DNA of 16,308 nt from CAYGZQ01 sp964354375 [NCBI: uncultured Planctomycetota bacterium] (GCA_964354375.1 CAYGZQ010000001.1:108845-125152); one strand, 5' to 3'. Shown: positions 6,508 through 13,647, counted from the first letter of the stretch. Notes: a model not told the origin generated them from the letters alone. Numbers and translations are program-made.

Positions 6508-7248
6508 TCACGATTCCGGCAGCCCGAGAACATAGCCGTACATCCCGCCGCAGTCGATAGTCGCCTCCGTCGCGAGCCCGACCGACTTCGCGATTTCCGC
6601 CAGTTCCACCTGGTTCGTGAGACACCACGAGAATGTCTCCTCGATGCCTCCGTACTCGATTCGAAGGGTCATATCCACCGGATGTCTGCCCGCCTGGCGG
6701 TTCGCCTCCTGGAATTCGAGGTGCTTGGGCTTCCTGGTCCGTTCCCAGTTCAGATGGGAGCCTATGACCCGCCCGCCCGGTGTCAGCATGTGGCTCAGGC
6801 ACTGAAGAAACGGTCCGACATTCTCGTGAAAGCCCGCTATCCCGAGGTTGTTGCCAAACAGGGCGATGGTGTGGAATTTCTCGCAGTCGAGAATTCCGTC
6901 AAGGATGTCGAGCTGTCGCACATCCTTTGCACCGCGCGCTCTTGAGACCTCCAACGCTCCGGGCGATATGTCGATGCCGACGACCTCATGTCCCTTCTCC
7001 TGCAGGTACAGCGACAGACGACCGGCCCCGACCCCGACATCGAGCACTCGACCCTCGATCCACGCCGAGAGCGCCCTGTCCAACGGGTTCCATTCATCGA
7101 ACGCTCTGAAATAGGGAGACGAGGGCATCTCCTCACAATTGCCGTCCTCGATCCTCCTGACGATCGAGACCGTCTCCTCGCCGGTGTTGTGGAAATCTAA
7201 TAGTGCCTTTCCGAAAGCGTCGCCTCCGCTGCGTACCCTTTTCAGCAT
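6508..7248 (-). CDS. class I SAM-dependent methyltransferase
   Basis: The 246-residue protein has the Rossmann-type motif I VLDVGVGAG at 68-76, an acidic end to strand 2 (VVGIDIS, with the Asp that binds the SAM ribose), a motif II-like ALFGNNLG segment and the post-motif LTPGGRVIGS turn. It is most like the Methyltransf_11/25 group of small-molecule methylases; the substrate is unknown. The ATG at 7248 is preferred over an in-frame upstream ATG at 7281 because GGAGGGG lies seven bases before it. There is no signal peptide. It is the last gene of the five-gene minus-strand series, 60 bp after the four-helix membrane protein. A GC-rich imperfect inverted repeat just past the stop lacks a T tract and is not called as a terminator. 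Confidence 0.88.
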   Translation of the reverse strand: MLKRVRSGGDAFGKALLDFHNTGEETVSIVRRIEDGNCEEMPSSPYFRAFDEWNPLDRALSAWIEGRVLDVGVGAGRLSLYLQEKGHEVVGIDISPGALEVSRARGAKDVRQLDILDGILDCEKFHTIALFGNNLGIAGFHENVGPFLQCLSHMLTPGGRVIGSHLNWERTRKPKHLEFQEANRQAGRHPVDMTLRIEYGGIEETFSWCLTNQVELAEIAKSVGLATEATIDCGGMYGYVLGLPES

Positions 7249-7308
7249 CGCTGATCCCCTCCGTGATTCGGAGAATCGCACCCGAGCGGGGAAAACTCCC
7301 TCTCAAGT

Positions 7309-7797
7309 CTACTGAAACGGAGCCAGCTTCGGGGGAGCTTCCTCTTCTGCAAGCTCGATGAGTCGTTTTTCGATGACCTTGATTCGCGCGCGACCGAAAG
7401 CGATGCCCGCCATCGAGATCCCTACCACGAGCAGGGCGAGCGCCCGACCCCTGGGATCGGCCCCCAGGACCTGAGTCATCAACGGCACCGGGAAAACGAA
7501 CAATACCCCCATGAACACGAGCCTCAGGCTCGCAGCCCGGTAGGAGAAGAACGTCTTGGCGGGATGCTTGCTTGCCGCATGGAAGAAGCCGGCCGCGATC
7601 ACGCAGCTGACAAGATTCCAGGCCCCGAGCACAAGCGCTGTAAGCACCATCAACAGACCGGCTTGCTCCTTTCCCTCGAACGGGTCCGGCGGTGCCGTGA
7701 GCCAGCCCATCGCCCACACGACGGCAAGAAGTACGAGCCCGAGACCTGCCACCAGGTAATGGTAGAACATCGGTTTGCGCTCTGAGGGGTTCAACAT
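7309..7797 (-). CDS. hypothetical four-helix membrane protein
   Basis: This 162-residue protein has four hydrophobic segments: about 13-33, 45-72 (long), 85-108 and 118-138. The tail is basic then acidic (RARIKVIEKRLIELAEEEA), probably a short cytoplasmic helix. I recognise no family or catalytic motif. The ATG at 7797 is chosen with GGAG three bases upstream, which is rather close. ATG at 7818 would add seven residues and ATG at 7770 would remove nine. The 72-bp gap from the preceding gene holds a perfect 8-bp hairpin right before the ribosome site. Its position in the ATPase-led series suggests co-transcription but does not reveal a role. Confidence 0.72.
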   Translation of the reverse strand: MLNPSERKPMFYHYLVAGLGLVLLAVVWAMGWLTAPPDPFEGKEQAGLLMVLTALVLGAWNLVSCVIAAGFFHAASKHPAKTFFSYRAASLRLVFMGVLFVFPVPLMTQVLGADPRGRALALLVVGISMAGIAFGRARIKVIEKRLIELAEEEAPPKLAPFQ

Positions 7798-7805
7798 TCT
7801 CTCCG

Positions 7806-7827
7806 ACCCGTGCGGCACGGCACGGGT
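7806..7827 (-). repeat. hairpin immediately upstream of the membrane-protein ribosome site
   Basis: ACCCGTGC (7806-7813) and GCACGGGT (7820-7827) form a perfect 8-bp stem with a six-base loop. On the minus strand it ends one base before the GGAG ribosome site at 7801-7804. It could modulate translation or stabilise processed RNA. There is no T run, so it is not a standard terminator. Confidence 0.5.
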
Positions 7828-7869
7828 TTCAACAAGGGCGGAAGTATATCAGAAAAAGCGGGGGATCGG

Positions 7870-8922
7870 TCACCCGGAAGCGTTCTCTTCTTCCGGAGCG
7901 GGCGCCGCCGATTCCGCAAGCGCCTTGAATCTCGCAAGGCTGAACATGACCTTGAACGTCCCCTGCACCAGCTCGGGGGGCACAACCGTGGAGGTCATCG
8001 AGGGGGTCACTATCTCATCCGGCGTGTCGGGATCGTTGTACGAAGTATACTGATCCCAGTACCTGGCCTGGCCGCGAGTCTCACCACTCGCAAGCGTAAC
8101 CCTCCAGTACACGATTTTGCCGTCGATCAGTCCCCCCTCACAATCGACCCTGAGCTTCTCGTTGGGTTTGAACGGCCAGACGAAATCGGGGTTCGGGACC
8201 AGGCCGATCCCTTCGAGAAGTCCTTCCAGGCTCTCCGGCGGCTTCTGGTAGAGCTCGATATAGCGTGCCGCGGCGGACTCCCAGACCTGGGACAGGTAGC
8301 AGACGTATTCGTCATCGAGCCCGGGGGTCTCCGACAGGAACTGGCCGTGCAGAGAAGTGTCGTCCTTCGGATTGACCGACACCCTTTCCTCCCTCGCCTC
8401 GATCCGACTCTCCCCGAAGATGTTGGTCGCGCGAAAACTGCGGCGCGAGACAAAACCGGCGCTCGTGCCTTTCGGCGGAATGAGATACATAAGGAAATTT
8501 GGAGGATTCGATGCGGCGTCCTCGTCTACATCGAGAACCGCGACTTCCTGATCCTTCTCGTCCACGAAAATGAAGGGACGAAAACCGGACTTGTCGAGCT
8601 CCTCCACACGCTGGGCAGGCGATTTGCCGCACCGATGAAACCAAGCCAGGTCATCGGTGAGCTGATCCGCATGAGCCTTATGAAGAAACCAGCGCGCCCG
8701 GGTGAACTGCTCGATCTCCTTCCGGCTCTCCGGAGGCGAGTACGTGCCGTCCAGAGAGGTTTTCACGGGCAACATCTGGGAGATCTTTATCCCGGCGATC
8801 ACCAGCATGCTGAGGGACAGAACTGCAATAAACAACCGTCGCAGGCGGGGACCGACCGGGGACTTCTCCACTTTCTCCTTGGGTTCGCGGACTGCGTACT
8901 GTTTGTACCTTGGCTGCGGCAT
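7870..8922 (-). CDS. hypothetical single-pass membrane protein in the ATPase operon
   Basis: The 350-residue protein has a basic cytoplasmic start of about 28 residues, one hydrophobic helix near 29-49 (LFIAVLSLSMLVIAGIKI) and a large polar domain that should face the periplasm. The domain contains a helix-strand segment near residues 240-290 (ARYIELYQKPPESLEGLL followed by beta-rich sequence) that is reminiscent of the alpha-beta part of secreted pseudopilins (the YPxSLxxL pattern). That is a weak analogy, and no prepilin cleavage motif is present. The C terminus is Ala/Glu-rich. The ATG at 8922 has GGAG ten bases upstream. It lies 54 bp after the Cys-rich protein and downstream of the GspE-like gene, so a role in the same envelope machine is possible. 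Confidence 0.72.
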   Translation of the reverse strand: MPQPRYKQYAVREPKEKVEKSPVGPRLRRLFIAVLSLSMLVIAGIKISQMLPVKTSLDGTYSPPESRKEIEQFTRARWFLHKAHADQLTDDLAWFHRCGKSPAQRVEELDKSGFRPFIFVDEKDQEVAVLDVDEDAASNPPNFLMYLIPPKGTSAGFVSRRSFRATNIFGESRIEAREERVSVNPKDDTSLHGQFLSETPGLDDEYVCYLSQVWESAAARYIELYQKPPESLEGLLEGIGLVPNPDFVWPFKPNEKLRVDCEGGLIDGKIVYWRVTLASGETRGQARYWDQYTSYNDPDTPDEIVTPSMTSTVVPPELVQGTFKVMFSLARFKALAESAAPAPEEENASG

Positions 8923-8976
8923 AGGTTCAGGGCTCCGGTCGGAGACGCGGAGGTTCCACGCAATAGTATCGTTCCA

Positions 8977-9591
8977 TTACAGCTCGGTTTTATCAGGATT
9001 CCCTGCGGCGGACTCCCCGCTTTCCTCCAGACGCTTCTCCCGCATCGGGCCCGGCAGGACGGCTGACGGCACCTGCCCTTGCCTGCCCGTGATGTACTCC
9101 TCCCACCACCTCATGAACGAGCCCATCCCATTCGGATATGCCGCATACAGATGCTCCCGTACGGTTTCCCTGACGCCCTCATCATCGCAGTTCAGGCCCC
9201 TCAACAGCTCTTTCTGGGCCTCCCGGAACTCAAGCCGCCTGAGAACCTCTATCAGAAAATAGTCGGGGACCAGAAGCAGCGGATCGGACCGCTCGAATTC
9301 GTATCTTGTCGGGTACCCGTACAGGTTTGTCTTCACGGTCCCACCCATGTACTCCCAGCGATGTTCGTGCGCGGGAAGTCCCGATTCCTCGTAGAACCGG
9401 CTCAGTTTCGTCTTCTGTATCAGTCGTATCGGCTCGCTGAGGAAGGAGACCCTCTTCTCATACACCCTCAACCCGCAGACCGTGCATCGGCCCTGATAGT
9501 CTTCGCAGGGCGCGAAACAGGCGCCGACTAACAATGCGACGAAAACAAGGGGAATCGCAAACGCCGCGAATCTGAATATTTTTCTTCCCAT
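8977..9591 (-). CDS. putative small lipoprotein with CxxC motif
   Basis: The 204-residue protein starts with a basic residue pair and a hydrophobic segment ending in VGAC, an acceptable lipobox with Cys25. Next come Cys29 and a CTVC pair at 36-39, and then a HEHRW segment around residue 75. The Cys and His grouping could bind zinc or be redox active in the periplasm, but no known family is recognised. The C-terminal half is helical and charged, ending in a low-complexity Glu/Ser tail. ATG at 9591 is preferred to the TTG at 9606 because GAGG lies nine bases upstream. The gene begins 39 bp after the GspE-like ATPase stop codon, which supports co-transcription. Confidence 0.7.
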   Translation of the reverse strand: MGRKIFRFAAFAIPLVFVALLVGACFAPCEDYQGRCTVCGLRVYEKRVSFLSEPIRLIQKTKLSRFYEESGLPAHEHRWEYMGGTVKTNLYGYPTRYEFERSDPLLLVPDYFLIEVLRRLEFREAQKELLRGLNCDDEGVRETVREHLYAAYPNGMGSFMRWWEEYITGRQGQVPSAVLPGPMREKRLEESGESAAGNPDKTEL

Positions 9592-9630
9592 CCGGCTCGG
9601 CCTCAACCGGGGGCCCGGAACAATCTCCGC

Positions 9631-11397
9631 TTAGAGCACATCGGTCTGTGAGGTCACTTCCTCGAGCGTGGTCTCTCGCTGAAGAACCTTGACCATTCCG
9701 GACTTGTGAATCGGAATCATGCCTCCCCTTACCGCAGCCTCCTCGATTCTCACCGTGTGCGCGCGATCGACCGTCAGACCCCGTATCTCATCGTTGTTTT
9801 CGAGAAGCTCCCCGATCGCCGTCCTGCCGTAAAAGCCGGTCTTGAAGCAATGCTCGCAGCCCTTGCCGTACGCGAGCTTTATGGGCTCCTCGCTCGGCAT
9901 CCTGGTCTCGGGGAGGTTCAGTCTGATCTCCCGCAGCACGGATTCGTCGGGGACATACTCGGTGTAGCAGCGACGGCAGATCGTGCGAATGAGCCGCTGC
10001 GACAGGACGCATCTGAGCGTGCTCGCCAGGAGGTAGGGCTCGGTTCCCATGTCGAGGAGCCTTGTTATCGCGCCCGCCGCGTTGTTCGTATGCAGCGTAG
10101 CGAACACGAGGTGCCCGGTAAGCGACGCTCGTATCGCGATCTCCGCCGTTTCAAGATCGCGGATCTCGCCGATGAGGATGATATCCGGGTCCTGGCGCAG
10201 AATCGATCTGAGGCTGTGCGCGAACGTAAGCCCGATCTCGGGATGCACCTGTATCTGCGTGATGTCGTCCATCCGGTACTCGATCGGGTTCTCGACCGTC
10301 GTGATGTTCTTCTCTTTCGCATTTAGAATCTTCAGCGCGGAATACAGGGTGGTGGTTTTCCCTGATCCCGTCGGACCGGTCATGATGATGATCCCGTGCG
10401 GTTTGGTCAGATGCTTCCGGAACATCCGTATCAGGTCCGGTCCGAAGCCGAGATGACGCATATCCAGGATGGTGGATGCGCGGTCCAGAACCCTCAGCAC
10501 CGCTTTTTCGCCGTGAATCGTCGGGCTTGTCACAACCCTGAAATCTATCTCCTGCCCCTCAAGCACGATGCGGAAATGCCCGTCCTGCGGCATGCGCCTT
10601 TCGGTGATGTCCAGATCGCACAGGATTTTGATCCGGTTCACCACCTGCTCGGACCGTTCCAGCGCGATCGGCTGGACCAGCTCCTGCAATACGCCGTCCA
10701 CCCTGAACCTCACGTGCATCGCGTCCTCCCCCGGCATGAGATGAATGTCGGACGCGTGCACCTGCAAAGCCTGCAGGACGAGCAAATTCACCAGCCTGAT
10801 GATCTCCGTCTGCTCCGGCAGTTTCCTCAGGTCCTCGATCTCGATGCCAAGCTCCCTCGTCAGAGCCACGCCCTGGTCCGTCCCCACCGACTTCAGAAGC
10901 GCATCGATGATCTTCTTTCTGTACTGGGGGCGATACAGGAAAATCTTCTTCTTGATGCTGCCCTTGCTGGCGAGATACGCCTTGACCGAAAGGCCGGTGA
11001 CACTGCGGATCTGGTCCCTGAGCCCGATGTTCTTCGGCTCGGACATCGCAACATGAATGTAAGAACCGTCCACCTTCATCGGAAAGACATTGTGAGTCTC
11101 GCAGAAATCCTGTTCGAGCATCGTCACGATTTCCGGATTCGGCTCGATGTCGTCCAGCATCACGTACTGGAGATTCTGCTTGGCCGCCAGGAATTTCAGG
11201 ATCGCCTCCTCTTCCACGAGGCCGCTCTCCAGAAGCTCTTCCTCGGCGAAGACCCCTCTTTCGACGGCCTGGGTCTGGATGCGGCGCAGGGTGGCTCGAT
11301 CGATCGCGCCGGTGTCCAGAAGGTGACGCTCCAGCGAGGTGAGCGGAAATCGCGAATCGAGCGCATCCACGGGATATTCGTCGAGCTTTCTTGACAT
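9631..11397 (-). CDS. GspE/PilB-type secretion or pilus assembly ATPase
   Basis: The 588-residue protein is the expected length for a type II secretion GspE or type IV pilus PilB extension ATPase. An N-terminal T2SSE_N/MshEN-like region (about 25-170) precedes the core. The core shows Walker A GPTGSGKT (341-348), the Asp-box region NITTVENPIEY (364-374), Walker B IILIGEIRD with E411, and the His-box ATLHTN (433-438). The zinc tetra-Cys follows, C474/C477 and C514/C517, which is typical of GspE and PilB but absent from PilT. It hydrolyses ATP at the inner membrane to drive pilus or pseudopilus assembly. The start has GGAGG at 11405-11409, seven bases upstream. No gspF/pilC, gspG/pilA, gspD or prepilin peptidase gene is in the window. 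It leads the five-gene minus-strand series. Confidence 0.95.
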   Translation of the reverse strand: MSRKLDEYPVDALDSRFPLTSLERHLLDTGAIDRATLRRIQTQAVERGVFAEEELLESGLVEEEAILKFLAAKQNLQYVMLDDIEPNPEIVTMLEQDFCETHNVFPMKVDGSYIHVAMSEPKNIGLRDQIRSVTGLSVKAYLASKGSIKKKIFLYRPQYRKKIIDALLKSVGTDQGVALTRELGIEIEDLRKLPEQTEIIRLVNLLVLQALQVHASDIHLMPGEDAMHVRFRVDGVLQELVQPIALERSEQVVNRIKILCDLDITERRMPQDGHFRIVLEGQEIDFRVVTSPTIHGEKAVLRVLDRASTILDMRHLGFGPDLIRMFRKHLTKPHGIIIMTGPTGSGKTTTLYSALKILNAKEKNITTVENPIEYRMDDITQIQVHPEIGLTFAHSLRSILRQDPDIILIGEIRDLETAEIAIRASLTGHLVFATLHTNNAAGAITRLLDMGTEPYLLASTLRCVLSQRLIRTICRRCYTEYVPDESVLREIRLNLPETRMPSEEPIKLAYGKGCEHCFKTGFYGRTAIGELLENNDEIRGLTVDRAHTVRIEEAAVRGGMIPIHKSGMVKVLQRETTLEEVTSQTDVL

Positions 11398-11473
11398 ATC
11401 ACGGCCTCCGGGGGCGTTACCCGTGCGATTTTACCACATTGCCGACCCACAGTGCCTGTCGTGGATCATGATG

Positions 11474-11502
11474 TTGACTTCTTGTGAGAAACCCCATATA
11501 GT
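11474..11502 (+). promoter_or_regulatory. sigma70-type promoter for the membrane-tethered methyltransferase
   Basis: TTGACT (11474-11479, five of six) and TATAGT (11497-11502, five of six) are separated by exactly 17 bases. The expected start near 11509 leaves a leader of about 60 bases before the gene at 11569. The opposite strand of this 170-bp divergent region must also hold the promoter of the GspE-like gene, but I see no convincing match for it. Confidence 0.7.
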
Positions 11503-11519
11503 AATGATTCAGGATAGGC

Positions 11520-11558
11520 ATGAGGAGGAGGAATCACCGTAAAGACACCCAGACTTGA
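11520..11558 (+). CDS. possible 12-codon leader peptide
   Basis: An ATG at 11520 with AGGA five bases upstream (11511-11514) opens a frame MRRRNHRKDTQT ending in TGA at 11556-11558. Its stop overlaps the GAGGG ribosome site (11557-11561) of the methyltransferase, a layout compatible with translational coupling. Codons 2-4 are AGG AGG AGG, which also form a strong orphan Shine-Dalgarno-like run. Its short length makes chance likely. Confidence 0.22.
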   Translation: MRRRNHRKDTQT

Positions 11559-11568
11559 GGGCCGGGAA

Positions 11569-12465
11569 ATGTGCTCCCGCACAATCATGGTCCCGATTGT
11601 CCTTGCACCATCGGGCGTCGACTCAATGCGCCTTATGCTAGGTTCTCTCGACGCTGTCCTCATTGTTGCTGCAGCATGCCTGCTTCTCCTTCTTGTATTG
11701 CTCGCGTTGATTTCGGTTGAGCACCCTCCCTGCCCAATCTGCGGAACTGCGGATTCGAAGTTCCTTTGGAAGAAAGACAGACTGGCGATGGTGAAGTGCT
11801 CCTCATGCGGACTCGTGAGGGCTAATCCTCGATACAGGCGGCCGATGAGATTCCTATTGATGCAATACTGGGCATATAAGGACACGTTTGACAGGAAGCG
11901 CCGGTCTGACTGTTTCAGCCCGGGGAACCGCCGGGACAACATCGATCCGAAACTGCATCTGCTCGCGGAACTGGGGCTGCTCAGACCTGGGGCGAGGCTG
12001 CTGGACGTGGGATGCGGCACTGGCGCGTTCGTTCAGGCGGCGCGGGATGTCGGCTACGAAGTCACCGGCATCGAACCCGGATGGTGTTCAAGCGTCTTCG
12101 CCCGGAGTCGGCTCCGCCTTCCCGTAGTCACAAGAAGTGTGGACGGTTTCAAGCCGAATGAACTCTTCGACATCGTAGTGGCGCTGCATGTCCTCGAGCA
12201 CATGCCCGACCCGCTTGGGGCGATACGGCACATGGCTCGGCTCTGCCGGCCGGGCGGGACAATCACGATCGCGACGCCGAATATCGGTTCCGATCGCGCC
12301 CGACAGCTCGGAGGAGCATGGGAGGCCGTGGGGCCCGCGGATCATCTTTTCCTGTTTGATGCAGCGACGATCCGCGCACTTGCAGACAAGGCGGGGCTTG
12401 CGCTCGCCGATCTGCGTGAAACCGGCTCGAACCGCGAGGAGCTCGTAGCTATGATACGCAACTAG
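11569..12465 (+). CDS. membrane-tethered, zinc-ribbon methyltransferase
   Basis: The 298-residue protein joins three parts. Residues about 27-50 are a strongly hydrophobic helix. Residues 55-80 carry CPIC (55-58) and CSSC (77-80), the zinc-ribbon-like pair that precedes many Methyltransf_23-type enzymes. Residues from about 128 are a SAM methyltransferase with motif I LLDVGCGTG (144-152), an acidic VTGIEPG strand end, the HVLEHMPDP motif and the RPGGTITIATPN turn. This class usually acts on sugar nucleotides or glycans, in O-antigen and similar pathways. The membrane helix is unusual and would keep the enzyme at the inner face of the membrane, perhaps near lipid-linked glycans; this is inference. 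The ATG at 11569 has GAGGG seven bases upstream; ATG at 11626 would still keep the helix. It diverges from the ATPase gene and has its own promoter. Confidence 0.88.
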   Translation: MCSRTIMVPIVLAPSGVDSMRLMLGSLDAVLIVAAACLLLLLVLLALISVEHPPCPICGTADSKFLWKKDRLAMVKCSSCGLVRANPRYRRPMRFLLMQYWAYKDTFDRKRRSDCFSPGNRRDNIDPKLHLLAELGLLRPGARLLDVGCGTGAFVQAARDVGYEVTGIEPGWCSSVFARSRLRLPVVTRSVDGFKPNELFDIVVALHVLEHMPDPLGAIRHMARLCRPGGTITIATPNIGSDRARQLGGAWEAVGPADHLFLFDAATIRALADKAGLALADLRETGSNREELVAMIRN

Positions 12466-12477
12466 TCATCTCAGGTG

Positions 12478-12499
12478 GGGGTACGGCATGCCATGCCCA
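12478..12499. repeat. degenerate copy of the GGGGCACGGC palindrome
   Basis: The 22-base site matches the palindrome found at 13624-13645 and 14884-14905 at 19 of 22 positions relative to their shared consensus. It starts 12 bases after the methyltransferase stop codon and may serve as a terminator-like structure or be a decayed repeat. Confidence 0.55.
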
Positions 12500-12588
12500 T
12501 GCCGATGGGTATTCTCCTCCGGGCAAAGGATGCTGTTGCATCGAAAGTGGAATCCGGCGATATTATTATGAAATGACTCTCGGAGCTG

Positions 12589-12615
12589 TTGCATTAGGGC
12601 AGACGATGCTATAAT
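12589..12615 (+). promoter_or_regulatory. extended -10 promoter for the flagellin-like gene
   Basis: A perfect TATAAT at 12610-12615 is preceded by TG one base away, giving an extended -10. The -35 candidate TTGCAT (12589-12594) is only 15 bases upstream, too short for ideal spacing, but an extended -10 can tolerate a weak -35. The expected start is near 12622, leaving a leader of about 26 bases before the ATG at 12648. Confidence 0.65.
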
Positions 12616-12647
12616 GTGCATATTGGGTGTACATGGAGGTAAACCCT

Positions 12648-13409
12648 ATGACCATACCGCCGATAGGATCTTCCCCGCTACCACCATCACTGCCGGATGA
12701 CAAGAAGAACGAGGTCGCAAGGACGGAGAACCTGCCGCCTCAGCCCGCGACAGAGGCGGCGAAACCGGCAGCGGAACGGGTCGAGCTTTCCCCCGACGCG
12801 CAGCGCATCCGCGACCGCCAGTCCGAGATCACGCGCCTGCAGATCGCAGAGCGCACCGCGAACGCAGCGGAAAGGGACACTCGCGAAATACGGCAAATTC
12901 ACGCGAAGCTCGTCCAGGCCTCGCGTGACCGCGACTCAAAGGAGGTCGCAGCGCAGGAGCGTCGGCTTGAGGAGCGCCTCGGTCAGCTCGAGAGCCGAAA
13001 GAACGACGCCAGGTACGAGGACCAAAATCTCCTTGACGGAAGGGAGATGAAGTTCAAAGTCTCGAACCGGGAAGAGACCCTTCGCACCCCCGACCTGGCG
13101 AAGGAGACCGATGAATATGCACGGCAGGTCCGTAACGCTGCGAGAGATCGGCGCGAGACCCAGGACGATTTCGCACAGAGAACGCGCGATTTCGTCTCGA
13201 GAGCCGCCGATATCAGGGGACGCCTCGAGAAAGACGTCCGCGATTCTGTCGCCGCCGCAGTGAAAGAATCCTCGACTCCCCGCGCGAAAGATGTGGCCGA
13301 CGCGGAGCGCCTCATAAAACAGGCCCAGGAGGCTTCTGCGGACACGGAGCGAGGGCGCTCGGGTAGTGTGGACCAGATTTCGTCTCGGGCCATCAATCTT
13401 CTTCAGTAA
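12648..13409 (+). CDS. helical protein resembling the flagellin D1 region
   Basis: The 253-residue protein has no signal or membrane segment. A Pro-rich start of about 45 residues is followed by VELSPDAQRI, a motif common in FlgM-like and other flagellar-related short proteins. A long charged helical region runs from about 55 to the end, probably coiled coil. The stretch from LQIAER to NLLDGREMKFKV (about residues 62-145) follows the layout of the flagellin N-terminal D1 helices, where a helix pair ends in a hydrophobic xNLLxG loop and a strand. The C terminus ISSRAINLLQ is also flagellin-like. This is pattern resemblance only. ATG at 12648 is chosen over the GTG at 12627 because GGAGGT (12635-12640) lies seven bases upstream. 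No flagellar gene is adjacent. Alternative: an unrelated coiled-coil protein. Confidence 0.8.
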   Translation: MTIPPIGSSPLPPSLPDDKKNEVARTENLPPQPATEAAKPAAERVELSPDAQRIRDRQSEITRLQIAERTANAAERDTREIRQIHAKLVQASRDRDSKEVAAQERRLEERLGQLESRKNDARYEDQNLLDGREMKFKVSNREETLRTPDLAKETDEYARQVRNAARDRRETQDDFAQRTRDFVSRAADIRGRLEKDVRDSVAAAVKESSTPRAKDVADAERLIKQAQEASADTERGRSGSVDQISSRAINLLQ

Positions 13410-13467
13410 GAGAATCCTCTGAGTTACCCCATCCCTGCCCGGTCAGTATTGTCTCGTGCAACCCGCA

Positions 13468-13489
13468 GGGGCACGGCACGCTGTGCCCG
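13468..13489. repeat. imperfect copy of the GGGGCACGGC palindrome
   Basis: This 22-base site matches the shared palindrome at 19 of 22 positions. It lies in the 330-bp gene-free stretch 13410-13739, upstream of a larger inverted-repeat element and paired with a second copy on its far side at 13624-13645. Confidence 0.6.
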
Positions 13490-13506
13490 GACATATCCGT
13501 CTTCCC

Positions 13507-13613
13507 GGGTGCCCTCCACAAGCGGAGTCTTCGGAGCTTGTGGAGGCCCCATAACGAAGAAGAGACAGTCGGACACCTCCACAAACTCGCGGACTCGTTT
13601 GTGGAGGGCACCC
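13507..13613. repeat. 107-bp inverted-repeat element with two internal hairpins
   Basis: The ends GGGTGCCCTCCACAA (13507-13521) and TTGTGGAGGGCACCC (13599-13613) are perfect 15-base inverted repeats. Each end also folds on its own: CCTCCACAAGC (13513-13523) with GCTTGTGGAGG (13536-13546), and CCTCCACAAAC (13576-13586) with GTTTGTGGAGG (13597-13607), both 11 of 11. No ORF is carried. The layout suits a REP doublet or small MITE-like element and is mutually exclusive in folding. Confidence 0.75.
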
Positions 13614-13621
13614 ACATCGCA

Positions 13622-13647
13622 TAGGGGCACGGCGTGCCGTGCCCCTA
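13622..13647. repeat. near-perfect 26-base palindrome
   Basis: TAGGGGCACGGC (13622-13633) and GCCGTGCCCCTA (13636-13647) pair perfectly around two bases. It is the best-preserved member of the GGGGCACGGC palindrome family in this window and flanks the 107-bp inverted-repeat element. After it, 13648-13739 holds no recognisable gene or clear promoter. Confidence 0.75.

Noticed and set aside
7810-9066. A 418-codon open frame on + across two minus-strand genes
   Set aside because: It covers two genes and their gaps in antisense and is rich in Arg, His and Leu in the manner of shadow frames.
10396-11394. A 332-codon open frame on + opposite the GspE-like gene
   Set aside because: It is the antisense of a gene with all expected ATPase motifs, and its sequence has no recognisable domain or plausible start.
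12488-12571. A 27-codon open frame after the methyltransferase
   Set aside because: It begins inside a degenerate palindrome, has no ribosome site and shows no recognisable product.
13507-13647. A CRISPR array made of the repeated hairpins
   Set aside because: The repeats are inverted rather than direct, there are only two to four copies, spacing is irregular and no cas gene is near.
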